Assembly: GCA_963070105.1 (NCBI GenBank)
Contig: OY718808.1
Coordinates: forward strand, 1,930,238-1,994,237
Source: Litomosoides sigmodontis
Lineage: Eukaryota > Nematoda > Chromadorea > Rhabditida > Onchocercidae
Length of the DNA stretch: 64,000 nucleotides
Direction of reading: 5' to 3'
Part shown: positions 1 to 12,744 of the stretch, one piece after another
How positions within the stretch are numbered: the first letter of the stretch is position 1
How the letters are laid out: each line of letters opens with the position of its first letter
Position numbers and translations under genes: made by a program
Notes under the pieces: model-generated
Database searches by the model: none
Told to the model about the DNA's origin: nothing
Seen by the model: only the letters and a program-made list of their open reading frames with translations

Positions 1-1123
1 TATTCGCCGGTTCATTATCAACATTTGCGTATGATATGAGACCATCTTTCCTCACTAAAGGAATGCCGTTTGTTATTAGTTTCAATCAAGCGAAAAATAA
101 TTAATTATTAAGAATATATTAGAAATGACAAAATAGTTATCCAAATCAGAAATTCATACGTCCAAACGGCAGATAAAAATGAATGCCAAAATAAATCAAT
201 AATTAAGAAATAATTTGAAAGTAATGTAGAAAAACGAAAACAGCCGAGTATACCCTGAACTGAAGGGATCATTGCTGAACTTAACTTATGATTTATCACC
301 ATTATCTCACGTTCTGCTCCCTAAAAAAGCAAAAGTAATTCTTAGCATACGTTCAAATACTTTAAATTGTCGAATGCCTTTTTTTTTTTTTAATTCTAAG
401 GACTAGGAAGACAACCACATTAGAGGTACGACTGAGAGGAAATAGCCTAAGAATGTGTAGTGAGAGGTTCTAAAGAAATTGTAAAACAAATTATTTCATA
501 ACGATTTCAATAAACAACTCTGGAACACTAACTATGTTGGGCAGATTCAAAAGCATTAATTTTAGGAGATTCGATATAGCAGAAAGCTAATACAGACAAG
601 GCCAAGAATCCGCACAGATTAAACATCAGGAATGCTCATATACTGAAGGTCAGGAAGCTTCATATAAAATCCTTACCACGAAAGGCGTAGGAGTTCGATC
701 AGGTTGACTTGACGGAAAGGATGAAAGTGGTGGATGTAACTGATGTTGTGTATCATTTTTAATCGATAATTGAAAGTCTAAATAAAGAGATAGCTAAATT
801 TTTGGCGAATTCATTGGGTCTTCATAATTTCTGCACTTTTACAAACAAGGCAAAAAAAAACTTTAAATTGTCACATTAGAATATTAAATTGACCAATTAA
901 TACGTTGAATTATCTTAAACATCTTCGGGCGAACATAAATGATTATTTGCAATAATGCTTAACAAATCGCCACACAAAAAACATTATGATACTGCAACTT
1001 TAAATTAGAATATAAATCGGCAATAGAAAAAAGTGCACTAAAGAATAAAGTTTAGTTCTGAATTTTTTTTTTTTGTTTTCAGAAATTCCTCCGTTACTAC
1101 AACTGTTGTTTTATTTGCAGCCC
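1..1123. other. 3' flank of the Tudor gene, no gene recognised
   Basis: AT-rich sequence with short homopolymer runs. The only open frame of note (108-302, minus) has no codon structure or domain that I recognise and no flanking splice sites that make a convincing exon. A polyadenylation hexamer for the neighbouring minus-strand gene lies at its right edge. Confidence 0.5.
1110..1115 (-). terminator. Candidate poly(A) signal of the Tudor gene
   Basis: An AATAAA hexamer on the minus strand lies about 9 nt beyond the proposed TGA stop. If used it would give a very short 3' UTR, which is common in nematodes. It is a six-base match in AT-rich DNA, so position is the main support. Confidence 0.4.
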
Positions 1124-4100
1124 TCAATTCTTTGATTTGTTCCATTTGTCCATTGCGTTGTACAAGTTGTAAAACAAGTCGTCAAATTCTAGTCGTTAAC
1201 TAACTGCGTTTTTTTAAGACATGAATTACATTCTTGTCGCGCTTACTTCTTACTTCATACTCACTTGTGAGATTTGTTCACTCACCATTATTGGGAGAGT
1301 TGGATCGTGATGACAGTTGACTATCCACATTTGAAGGTGTATTATAATGCTGCATTATAAGTTACAATCATTATCGAACGTTGTAGAAGATGTAATCAAA
1401 TTGGAAAAAAAGAGTTTTGTATCCGCCAAAACTATTGCAATAATTTCCACAAATAAATTAAACATTTTGTGATATTTAACGAATTTTGGATGAAACATAG
1501 TGACTACCTTGAATGATGTATTGGCAGAAGCCGTAGAGGTACCATGAAGTTTTTTTGGTGATGCGAACGTCAATGTTTTAAAAGATGTAGCATTAAGATT
1601 TGACGTTGTTGAATGTTTGATAACAGTGTTATTTGAGGTGAAAAAACAACGTTGTTTAGTTTCCATATAAGCACCACAAAAGCAACATGATCTTAGTGCT
1701 TGATTTTCATGATTAATGCGTTGTGAGCATGTCGTGCATCGTGGTATCACTGATCGTAGAGAAAGTGGTTTTTGATAAACTTTTTGAGTAAAATCGATAG
1801 TAGGACGTTGAACTACAACATCATAAGGTCAAAAAAATATGGAAAAATGACATACCACGTACGAGTTTAGTCAATTGAGTTATCCTTCAACACTAGGCGA
1901 AAATTGATTTAATCTACCAGCTTTGATGTTGTGTGACCCTTGTCAATATGTGAAGTGTAACTATTAATAAAGCTTTAGTTTTAACCTATAAGACAAATTC
2001 ATTCACTTAACCTACTTTAGTACAGACCTAGAGCTGTGAAACTTTCATTTTATTGTTATAATACAGCCCCTCATTTGTTCAACAAAGTTGAGGAAAAAGA
2101 AGGAAAAAACAAACCTTGCTGATTGATATAATTTGCATAGATGTGAGATTGACAATCAGATTGCGATTGATGATTTGTAAATGTGCATTTGTGATTTTCG
2201 CTGCTAGGATAATAGCAACGCCCGCTTGGTACTAGGAAATTTGATTGTTGTTGCTGTTGGTGGTAATAGTGATGGTATTGTTCCATATAGTGCTGTGGAT
2301 ACGTAAGTGCTTGGAAACTAAAAATAATAGAGAATTTAAATAATTTATGTTAAATAAGCATCATGGAAAATAATTTCGCTTTGTTGGCGTTTCTCGAAAC
2401 TACAAATCTACCAGTTACAGCAAAAAAAATCATAAATGTAGTGAAAAATAAAAATATATAGAATTAACTTTTTTTCAAACGATTCAGTGATACCTTGGAA
2501 AGGGCGTTTGCCCAAGTAACAGCGATGATTGACGATTGGTATCATAAAAGATCATATCATTTGCATCACTTCTTGGAAATGATGATTGATATTGTATTCC
2601 GCTGTTTGGCATTCCTTGTGTATCACTGTATTGGTATGTTTGCAGGAATGGAAGCAAATTTCTGTTACCATTAGCTAACTGAAATTAACGCCATTTTTAC
2701 ACAAGCATATTTCACATATAAAGTTTATAGAACAGTAATGATAACTGTGAATTACTTTAATCAATTGGCTAATAAATTTAAGATATTAGTAAAGAAAATA
2801 ATGCGAAGCTTTGTTGGCACTAATTTAATTCGCACTTTTCCGTAAATACTTCCGATATCGCAATTTTCAATTAATTAATACTTTCAAAATTTTCAAATTC
2901 ATGCATTTATTTTACCTGTAAGCTTTGAACAGCGTTGGATAATCCATCGACTCGACTGGATATTTGCGCTAATTTTGTACTGATCTTTACATCTAGTGTT
3001 TTTATAATGTTCCCAATTTCTCTAAAACAATTTCATATGCATATTAATATATCTTTTTTCATAATCTTATATATATATATATATAAAACATTTCCTCTCA
3101 ATTTTTTGTATTTGCAAAAAAGTTCAAAAAAATTCAATTAAACTTGAAGGACTGAAAAAACGAACCGATTGGAACACATCAGCATACCAACTGTTGGAAA
3201 CATTGCCTTCGTATCGATATCCATCGAATCATTGTCATTATTATGACAATCGATATTGTCATCAGCAGTAACATTATTACTGTTATCCTTATTGGCATCG
3301 TTACTATCATCATTATTATCATTCAAAACTTCATTGCTTCGATTGATTTTATCATTGGAATTTAACATTAATGCTTGTAAATCATTAATCAATGCATAAT
3401 TTGATTCAAAATTCCGTGGATATTGAAAATCAGGCTGAATGTGCATATCAACAGTTGCAACATAGCTTGTCTCAACTTTTCCAATTACTTCAATAACGTA
3501 TAACTCATCCACCGCAAGCTATAAATTATCATTTTGAAACAAGCACCGATGTTGAAATTAGCTCTGAAGATCACCTTTATCATCATTGCTTATTTCACCT
3601 AAATTCTAAACTCATTCGCACCTTCCATGCACAAGTTTTTAAGCTTTTCGGTGCTACCATAAACAAAATATAAAATGACTCTATCTAATTTATGACTTTC
3701 TTCTATTCGTTAATTATGTGTCTTCTAAATTTCAATGTAAGCAATGCAAATATCAAACTAGTTATAAAAATTACACGAATTACAATCACTTATTTCATTT
3801 CGAGATATTTTAATTAAAAAAGATGAAACAACCTTTGCCGCGTGAATTCTATCTTCAGTAGGAACCTTCCGACTCACAGCACAGCAAAATGCTGCAGCAA
3901 ACGAATATAAAACCACTGGAGGCTGAAAATTGTGCTACTTTATTCATAATTCTATGTCCAATTATCTAACTTATTTCTAGCAATTTGTGCAATAGCTGAA
4001 AATAAAGCACTCATCTGATTAAAGAGGCCTGCTTTTGAAAATGAAGGCTTTTACCTGATCAGAGAGATCGAAAAGATTATGGATATAGCAAGACAACGTC

Positions 4101-7100
4101 TGACCATAATCAATCAGAAAAACCGTGCAATAACTTCCATAATAATCAAAATTGCTAGCTACCGCACTGAAACAGCAAAATCAATCTGTCAAATTAATTA
4201 AGCAGGCAATAATCAATGCTCTTGGGCAGAATATTAACTAAGAATAGCTCAGAAAATGAAATATTATCATCCTTCATAAGCCTCATAAAACACTGCACAG
4301 TCGAAGAAGGCACTGCTGTTTTAGTATTGAATGAATCACATTACAGGTTCATTATGAAAGTATTTTCTACATATTTTGACAGCATTTTACAAATTAGAAT
4401 TTAATTTTTAAAATGAGTACTTTAATATTTTGAATTTCAAATTATATTTCTTACACTAGCATAAACATAACTAACCGGTAATAACGAGGGTGTCTGCGCA
4501 GTGGTCGTTGAACATATGCAATACAGGCCAACGACCGATTATCTTCGATGTATGGCCACAGACCATTAGATGGAAGTAATATTTGCTTAAATTATACCTT
4601 TCAGTTCAGTTCTTTAATATTTCGGAAAGAAAATGAAACCAAAGTGAAATGTTGCAAAATTACTGAATTTAAGATAAAACCAATGGGCAGATGTAAATTA
4701 TAGTAACGAAGAAGCTGCAAATTTAATGCTTCTACTTTGCTTTTTGCAAGTCTAAATACATAATTTAAACAAATTTAACGAAATAAATTATAGGCTGAAT
4801 TCTTAGTTCCCATCACACTCACTGAAGTACATTCACAATTTTCTGACGCTTTAAAGTTTTACAGTAAACATGACACTTGTAGAGTTATTATGACTGTAAA
4901 ACTCTATTGCTGCTTGAAGAATGAAACTAACCTTGCTAATAAAGGAGCAAAAAGAAGCATCACGAAGCCAGTAATAAATTTGGTCGATCTTTTCCGTCAT
5001 TCGTACAGTTAATGTAACCGGTAATGGGCATTGCAAAGTAAAATCGTTGAATGAAAATGTTGATGGATAATATAGTGGACAAATTGGACGACTGGGTGGA
5101 GCAATTTCTGGTAAGCCCTATAAGGTAATTTTTGACCAATTATGATGAAAATATTCGACTGGATTTAGCAAGAAAGATATTTTTATAATGACTAATTGTA
5201 AAATTACAAAACTAAGGAAATTTTTGAAATAATTTCTAGTGTGAAGCATTTAAATTATTTGTTAAATCAATCAGCTGCTCATTGAGTTGTCTGTTGAATA
5301 AATTCTACTCAAGTAAAATTAGATCATTTCATAAAATTTATAGAGTTAAAAATATTTTTTGCCTTATCTTCAGAAACATTCTTGCTCATTATTGATTATC
5401 GATTTTAATTTTTCAGTTTCTATCAGCTTCATCCAGTAGATAACCATCAATTAAAATATATTCATCTAACAATTACTATTAATGTTAAAACATAAGTGTT
5501 TCTATTATTTCAAATATATCAGTTTTGGCAGTATTTAATTTTAAGCCTATTGGTTCAGAACATCGAATAGAAGTTGACATTTGATCAAAACGTTATCATC
5601 AAACTGTCAGCTTGACTTAATCGAAAATATCAATATCTTCTGCACATGAATTTTTTGTAGTGAAAAAAACGCATTACCCATTTGCAGAATATTTCATTGC
5701 GTAGTGATGTACCACCAAAAATTCGAGCTAAAAGGGGCGACGGATAGAGTGAGAAATTCGGGTAGTAGCCATTTTCTGATAGTGACAATGATCGGCCTAA
5801 ATAAGACTGTTTTCAAAACGCAGCGGTGAATATAAATTATTTTCAAATAAGCCCTTCTCAGTGATATAGCGTATTGATAACAATTACAATTCGAAACCTT
5901 GCAATTCATGATACAGTGATCTATTTTATTTTAGCAACTTTTTCCGAGTTTCTTTTTAACCTAAATATTTATCTCAAACATATTATGGATTACTTTAGTA
6001 TGAAAGAATTCAAATTGGTTTACGTTTCAATTGATGTGCTTAATGCAATGGAGCAGTAAATGATATGAATTTGAAAATCATGAATGAATGAATTTACCTT
6101 GATATGATGATGACAATGCAAATATGCACGTGGAACCGACATTAAGCATCGGAAAGTGATCCATATTACAGCTGACCGTACCGCCATAACCAAGGCGACA
6201 GTTTGCTAGTACCAAAGGTACCGCCAACGGTGGCATTGAATGAAGTTGCGAAGGTAATAGATAAATCGAGCGCTGATCAACGAATTCGGTTTGTCCATTA
6301 TCGATTAGATACATCTTAAAAATAAAAAATCATAAATAAGTTATATACTAACCGTTTAACTGATTGTTACTTTACGTTCCTCTTTCAAGTAAATTATCCT
6401 GAAAATTAGAAATGTATCAGTTGGGAACAGGACTGTATTGCTTGAGTTGATCAGTTATGTTTGACAAATTAATCATTAACTTGTTCGTTAGCTGAAAGAT
6501 ATCAATGTTAGTTAAATTCAAAGAAAATACGAATAATATATGATAAATTTGATTCAAAATCGAAATTCGAATGCTGGAAGTTATCGGATTCAATTCTATA
6601 GGTTTAGTGTCATTTTTTGAAGTTTACCTAAACAAAGTATACAGTTATCTCCCTAGTTCAAGAGAAGGAATTATTGTACATTTCATTTCAGAGTTTTCAT
6701 TTATGCGTTCTAAACTTAACTAGTTACTTTAACAGATTTAATTTCACTTCGATAATCAAAATTACAAGCAGCTTGGTCGTGCAGATAAGTGAAGAGCAAA
6801 CCGCTTAATTAAAACGAGATTTTATCTTTTAACTAAACATTTACATGAAAGAATTACACCGTATAATCGGACAATGTTTAAAACCGCTAACAATGTCATA
6901 TTCGACTTGCGATTCTGCTTCAAATTCATTTACATACTTTTCATTTTTATTTGAAATTCTCTGACATTGATCTTGTGTTGACGAAGTTTTTGCTACGAGA
7001 GGATGAGAAACTTTTTTTCAGAAATTTCGAAGACAGCGAACAATGAATGGCAAGATTTCTAGACTGTTTTTGAGGCAAATAATCTTAATTACTGATAACT

Positions 7101-9045
7101 TATCTGACTTGAGAGAATTTTTGATTTCTTCTTGAAAAACAATGATTTAAGATGGAAGCTCAAACTGATAAGACACGGTTATCGCTGGACAAATGAGGAA
7201 CAGCACAGAGATGTCGTAGTGATAAGATATTGAAAAGTTAATATATACGAATTTATCAACTTCAACTGCTTATTCCAAAATTTAATTTGTAAGCGAAAAT
7301 ATTCAAACTTAAAGAAGAAAGCCATTAAATTTGATGAAATTAAGCTACTGCAGAAAAATTTTTAAATCAACGTTGCAATTAAAGTTTAACAAAGCCACTA
7401 AAGAGTGACCCGCCCAAGTACTCCGAAAGCATTACTTCGTTATGTAAAGCTCTTTTTAACACACCACTTTGAATAATTCAAATTATTCATTCATAAATTT
7501 AAATATCCAAAATTTCGAAAATTTTGAAAAGATAAAATACAGCAATATCAACCTGCCACTGTGTAGCCATTTGCCAGTTAAAATACATATGAGCACACAC
7601 ACCACGAGCCAAAATATTACTACCAAATCGACGTATTAGATAAACATTTCCTTTAAAAATCATTTACCCTTATATTTCCAATGATTTAACTCGTTGTATA
7701 TTTGTTAGATTAAAAATGTAATTTTTATAGAAAAAATGAGGTACAGGATTAAATTAAGAAGTGAAAGCGAGCAATCATCTAAGCTTGAAAAAAGTGATAC
7801 AATATTTAGTTGACGTTATTATGCGTGAATGAGCGAGCAGACATAACAATAAAGCCTTTATTAGAATAAAATTTAGAAATAAAAAATCTTATTAAAAAAC
7901 TAATTAATTATTTCAAAAGTTAAATCACTAAAAAATTATCATTAATAATTAAATGAAGCAAAAAAAGGTCTCAATAAAAATTGCTTACTCACCAATGTGA
8001 ATTTTATTTGGTGCTGCTGGAGACAGTAGCGTTTTTCGCGCTTCGAATAAGGAATTATCCAACACATTGCATATCTCATCCAAATTTTGTGGTCTTACGT
8101 ATAAGCAGTTATCTTTACGATTTACGTGTAGAATGGTACCTTTCACAGGATAATCATAGGGCAACATGTAACGTGGATTGGAAACACTATTACAGCATAA
8201 CTTTAGCAACACTAGAAAATATGTAAATGAGTTGAGTTAACTTCTTCACATCTTTCTAATTTGTACCCATTTCATCCTTGAAATGGGGAAAAAAAAGATT
8301 ATTCAAAAAATTTCACCATTCTGGTGAAGATGCGTTTGCAATAAAATTTAAGTCCTTAAATTTCAAATTTTCAAAATTAGAAGCCTTTTTTCTAGTTCAA
8401 TGAGTGAAATACATGAAATTTATAGGATGCTTGTATTTGCATAATCTCTGCAATGAAAACTAAATTGTGTTGAACATACCCATTTTTCTCGGATAACTAA
8501 CATTTCCACGTTTGAAAACAAAATGTGAAGGTAAGGTGCAGTCAATCGTCTCGTGATTTTCCGAGTTACAATTCAAGCAGCCTATTCTTTCTGTATTCAT
8601 AGAAAGGTACCGATCATCCTTGAAATGGGAAATTAAATATTCACTTATTAAATGAATCAAATTTCCAGATTGCTGTTATTTTGAGCAAAAAGAAAATAAA
8701 AAAAAAAGCAGGATATGTTTGAAATTGATATAGAAGGAAATAAAATAACAAATACATCTACATGTATATGTACGTCATCTTTTAAATTTGTTTTTGACGC
8801 TGAACAATCAACCGTTTCTCAACAATTTTGTTATTTTAAAAATTTTGCAAACTTTTATTTTATTAATCTTCGAAGTTCCAAAAGCCAATAAAATAAAAAT
8901 TTCTTTTTTATCCCATAAGTAAAGCAAACTTCTACAAATTCACGGACGTCAACGAATTGCTCTATGCTGAACTGACCTGCGAATAAACGCTATCGTCTGT
9001 AACTTCTTCAATCCATAACGCTCGGCTGTGTATTTTCGAAAACAT
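1124..9045 (-). CDS. Two-Tudor-domain protein with CCHC knuckle and C-terminal zinc ribbon
   Basis: Seventeen coding exons, 5' to 3': 9045-8977, 8618-8480, 8211-7993, 7650-7553, 6314-6098, 5796-5678, 5117-4932, 4585-4476, 4166-4055, 3922-3833, 3518-3166, 3021-2916, 2678-2494, 2317-2115, 1812-1508, 1349-1286, 1188-1124. They total 2640 nt, giving 879 aa, and all junction phases agree. Seen: a C-X2-C-X4-H-X4-C knuckle (C37, C40, H45, C50); Tudor 1 with an IDNGQ signature near residue 180, followed by a LLP turn and VPLVLANC; Tudor 2 with IDYGQ at about 404-408, preceded by a YYRAVAS strand; an Asn/Asp-rich stretch in exon 11; a helical segment; a Gln-rich part; and paired CXXC motifs (761/764 and 778/781). 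Tudor domains of this FIDYG type usually bind methylarginine tails of Argonaute-class proteins in germ granules. A role in small-RNA or germline pathways is inference. The start is the first ATG of a short exon with no upstream exon found. I cannot name an orthologue. Confidence 0.82.
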
Positions 9046-10893
9046 TTTCACTGTCTTGCGACGCGATCACCGATCTGAAGATGTATCAAAATAACTTTGT
9101 GAACTCAATTATTATTTTCAGAATTACGTAAGTTCACAGACGTTAACGGTGGAGCTAAATAATTGTAAATGAGAAAGTACTCCTAAAACTCGAAGCAAGC
9201 ACGTATCTTAGAATATAAGAGAAACTTGAACTGAAACAGAAAAACAATGATTAGCATTAATTAAACGTGCAAATTCACAGGTTGATCGATCAGTGATAAC
9301 AATAACAATCAGAAATGGTCATGAATGATAAGGCCTGTTAATCGATAAGTTAGTTGATAATTCAGTAGGATCATGCACTCTTTCTGACACAATATATTTA
9401 TAATTGATATATGCAAATGCACCATCGATGATTGCTGGAGAATTGCTTATAAGCTACCTGATATTACCTGCAATATAATTAGGCAGACAAATGAACTATG
9501 AAGAAGAGGAGAAGGCAAAGGATGAATGAAAATCCTTACGGAAAGAAAGCACCATTTCAATTTTAAAAATGAAATTTCAAATGAAGAAAGTGGACGAGAG
9601 AAGAAACTGACGATGTAGGCACGCGCACCGGGCGCAACAAAATACTAACATTGACAGAAAAATTACAAATCACTCTCTATAAATGGTAAAAATTTGCATA
9701 TCGAATGCTGCAACTTTTTTTCCTGTTTCTTCTTCGTTTTTTCGCGACAACCAATGAGAAAATCTTTATGGTTATGGAAGAGAAAAAAAGAAAAGAAAAG
9801 GAAAGCTTGAAGAAATGAAAAAAAGAAAAGTGGGAAAAATTTGCATAAATGCTAAAATGAGATTAACGTTTCCTAAATTCTCTTCTAATATCTCTCATCC
9901 TCTTCTTCATAGAAACAGATGTACAGGTAGCAGTCAGGAATCCTTTCCTACCAGGCTCGCATGCGCGGTAAGATGTCGTTCGAGGAGGGAGAGAGAGAGT
10001 ATCATGCATGCCCTAAAAGTTGAAGATATGCATGGATCGTAGTCTCAAGAGATCGTAATCCAATACAGTATCACGTTCTGCCCCTACGGTATCTACCACC
10101 CTACACTCTCTACAGCATGACGTCCTGCTCTGTACGGTACCATACTTCGCACTCAGTGACCTTTTGCTGGCATATTGTAGTGCAACTTCCTAAAAGTTTA
10201 CGTACTACTTTTTCCTTCGTGTAACTTTTCAGCTATAATGCAGAAGTTGAAGGTCAAAGGTCGGGGTTGATAATGATGCTTAAGCTTCGACTGCTTCATC
10301 ATTTTTGTCAAATTTTAGGTGAAACTTAGCAAATATTTTCCACTACGAAGATGATGTGTAAATGTAATCCGTGAAACTTTCTACAATTCAACTGGAGCAT
10401 TGTGCACTCATTTAAAATTTGAAAAAGATTTTGAAATTAGTATGTCCACTGCATCTACCTGAAATTAATTTGGTATAAAAAAAAAAAACTAATCAAACGG
10501 GAATCTTTTCTGATATATTTTTCCTTCGAAACTTTCCTGTTTTGTTAAATTATTAAAGAGGAAATGAAACAAACTGTTAGCTAATTTAGCCATTGAATTT
10601 AAATTATTTTTATTTGCAATAATTGATTCAGTTGCAAATGAGTGAGTTTGACTTAAAAGTAAGCAAAAAAAAGGAATTCATTAATATTTTAAATTAAAAG
10701 AATTTGAGATAAATAATGGACAATTTCCTGTTGTAAGCAAAAATTTTAAAGTATGCGCTATGTTTGCAACAAAGTAAATATTTCATAAAAATAAAATTAA
10801 AAAACGAGCTTTTTCTTCCCACAATAATTTCCACTGTTTTAATTGCATAATTCTTCTAATAGCTTCTTAAAACAAGTAAAATACGTCATCTAT

Positions 10894-11136
10894 GATGTGA
10901 ACTACAAAAATTCAAACTAATTTAAATTAAATTCTTAAAGAGGAAATTATTTAATTATTTACTCAAATAAATATAGCTAGTTCGAGAATTTGTCAAATTT
11001 ATACAATCCATTTTGATGCAAACTACAAAATTTCAAAGTTAATTAAAATTAAATTCTTAAAGAAAAAAATTCACTTAAATTATTTACTCAAATGTGTAGA
11101 TATCATTCGAGAATTTGCTAAAATTATACAATTTAC
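10894..11136. repeat. Diverged tandem duplication, period about 120 bp
   Basis: Two neighbouring copies begin at about 10894 and 11014. Both run through the same order of blocks: a CTACAAAA block, a TTAAATTCTTAAAGA block, a TTATTTACTCAAAT block, then TTCGAGAATTTG and TTATACAAT. They differ by scattered substitutions and small indels. A fragment resembling the start of the unit follows at about 11142. Confidence 0.7.
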
Positions 11137-12185
11137 TTTTTATAGCAAACTACGTGCTCAAACTATGCGCTACATTTGTATCAATGATGGCAACAATAAT
11201 TTCAATTTTCAAATATCTAATTCAAATAGCAACTTTTTGACATTTTTAAAAGGATTGCAATTTTCATCTCTCTGAGAGTGTGTCACTTGCTCTAAGTGAG
11301 GAGTGATGGACTATGCATGGAACTTCGTTAGCGTAATTTGCAGCAACGCTTAACGCAGCCAATCGTTCAACACCAAGAAGTTCAAATGTATTTTATTTGA
11401 GAATATCTGTTGTCTCATCCGTTTCTTTCATTCGTCATTTTAGTTGAAATAAAAATTAAACAAGAATTTAATTTTTCACTCAAATAGTTCGTATCAAAAA
11501 AAAAATTTTTTTTTCCTTACAATTTGATCAATTATATTTCACAGGCATTTTACAGTTTATTTATTTTGTCAAATTTCATCTTTTTTTTTTTTAGAAAATT
11601 AGCACTCTAATTTTTCCAATCAAAAATTTTTTGAAATGCCAGAATTTGACCATTGATTTGGAGATTTATGCTTGTAATTTTTTCGACATTTCAAAACTTC
11701 ATTTATTTGAAAGCTTTTTTTTTGTCAAAACAAACATTCATTGCGCTAATAGCAACATCTCAAGCAACTAGCAGCAACAGCTAATGCTAGCAACATCCTT
11801 CCCATACGTCGCAAGCATTGCACGATCAACGACTTTCCGCCTCGTCATAAGCCTGAGCGCAAATTGACGTCGCGTCAGAAGTGTAGTGGAAGAAGTGATG
11901 AAAAAAATGATGGTGATGCAAATTAAAAAGTTAAATTTTTTTTTAAAAGTTAAATTAAAAAGTAAAAAAAGTAAGTGTGCAACCTAAATGAGAGCTTATT
12001 ATTTAGATTGAAAAATAAGAGTGACTGAGGGAATGTTTTGGAAAACTGTGAAATGTGAGGTATGATGTGCAGGCCTTCCATATCTACCATATTCACTTCC
12101 GTACTATCACGCAAATTTTAAATTAAAAAAAAAAACATGTTGAAACAATTGATGGTTTATTTGTAATTTTACTCTCGTAACGATT

Positions 12186-12480
12186 AACTCTCTCTTTCTC
12201 TCTCTCTTCCTTTGGTAAATGATAAAAGAGATGTGACACTTTCAATTATAATTTATCCCAACGAATTCGTTTTTCGTCGAAAAATTGAATTTAATTCAAA
12301 ATTCATCCGTTTTAATTTTAAAAAGGAAGTAGTTCACTTGTTGTTTTACTGTCTCATTGATAACTGCCTCTCTCTCTCTCTCTCTCTCTCTCTATTTCTC
12401 TTCCAAATCTTCAATGAAGAACAAAAAAGTGGAGCTTTCAACCATAATTTATCCCAACAAATTCATTCTTCTGACTTTAA
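12186..12480. repeat. Direct duplication carrying a CT run and a shared 20-bp block
   Basis: A CT-rich run is followed by a TATAATTTATCCCAACGAAT-type block twice: near 12186-12275 and near 12366-12470. The second copy has CCATAATTTATCCCAACAAA. The copies lie about 190 bp apart and differ in several places. Confidence 0.55.
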
Positions 12481-12701
12481 TTAAGGCAACAGAGAGGATT
12501 AGTTGCATCCAATAGCTTAGCTTACTGCTTGCTTCCTTGCTCGCTTCCACTTTTCATTTTTGACGACAAGCACTTCGATTTTGCAAAATTTTCACTCTAC
12601 GTTTGTTTCTCTTAATCATTCAATATTTACACGATTATCCTTTTTTTTTTGTCAGTCATACGTGCACGTACTACGATATCATTAAGCTAATTTCAGAATG
12701 A

Positions 12702-12744
12702 AGTTTAAAATTATGATTTCAGATTGAAGTTTAAAATTATGATT
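12702..12744. repeat. Short tandem duplication GAAGTTTAAAATTATGATT
   Basis: The 19-bp block GAAGTTTAAAATTATGATT occurs twice within about 45 bp, separated by TCAGATT. It is an intergenic local duplication with no further feature. Confidence 0.8.
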
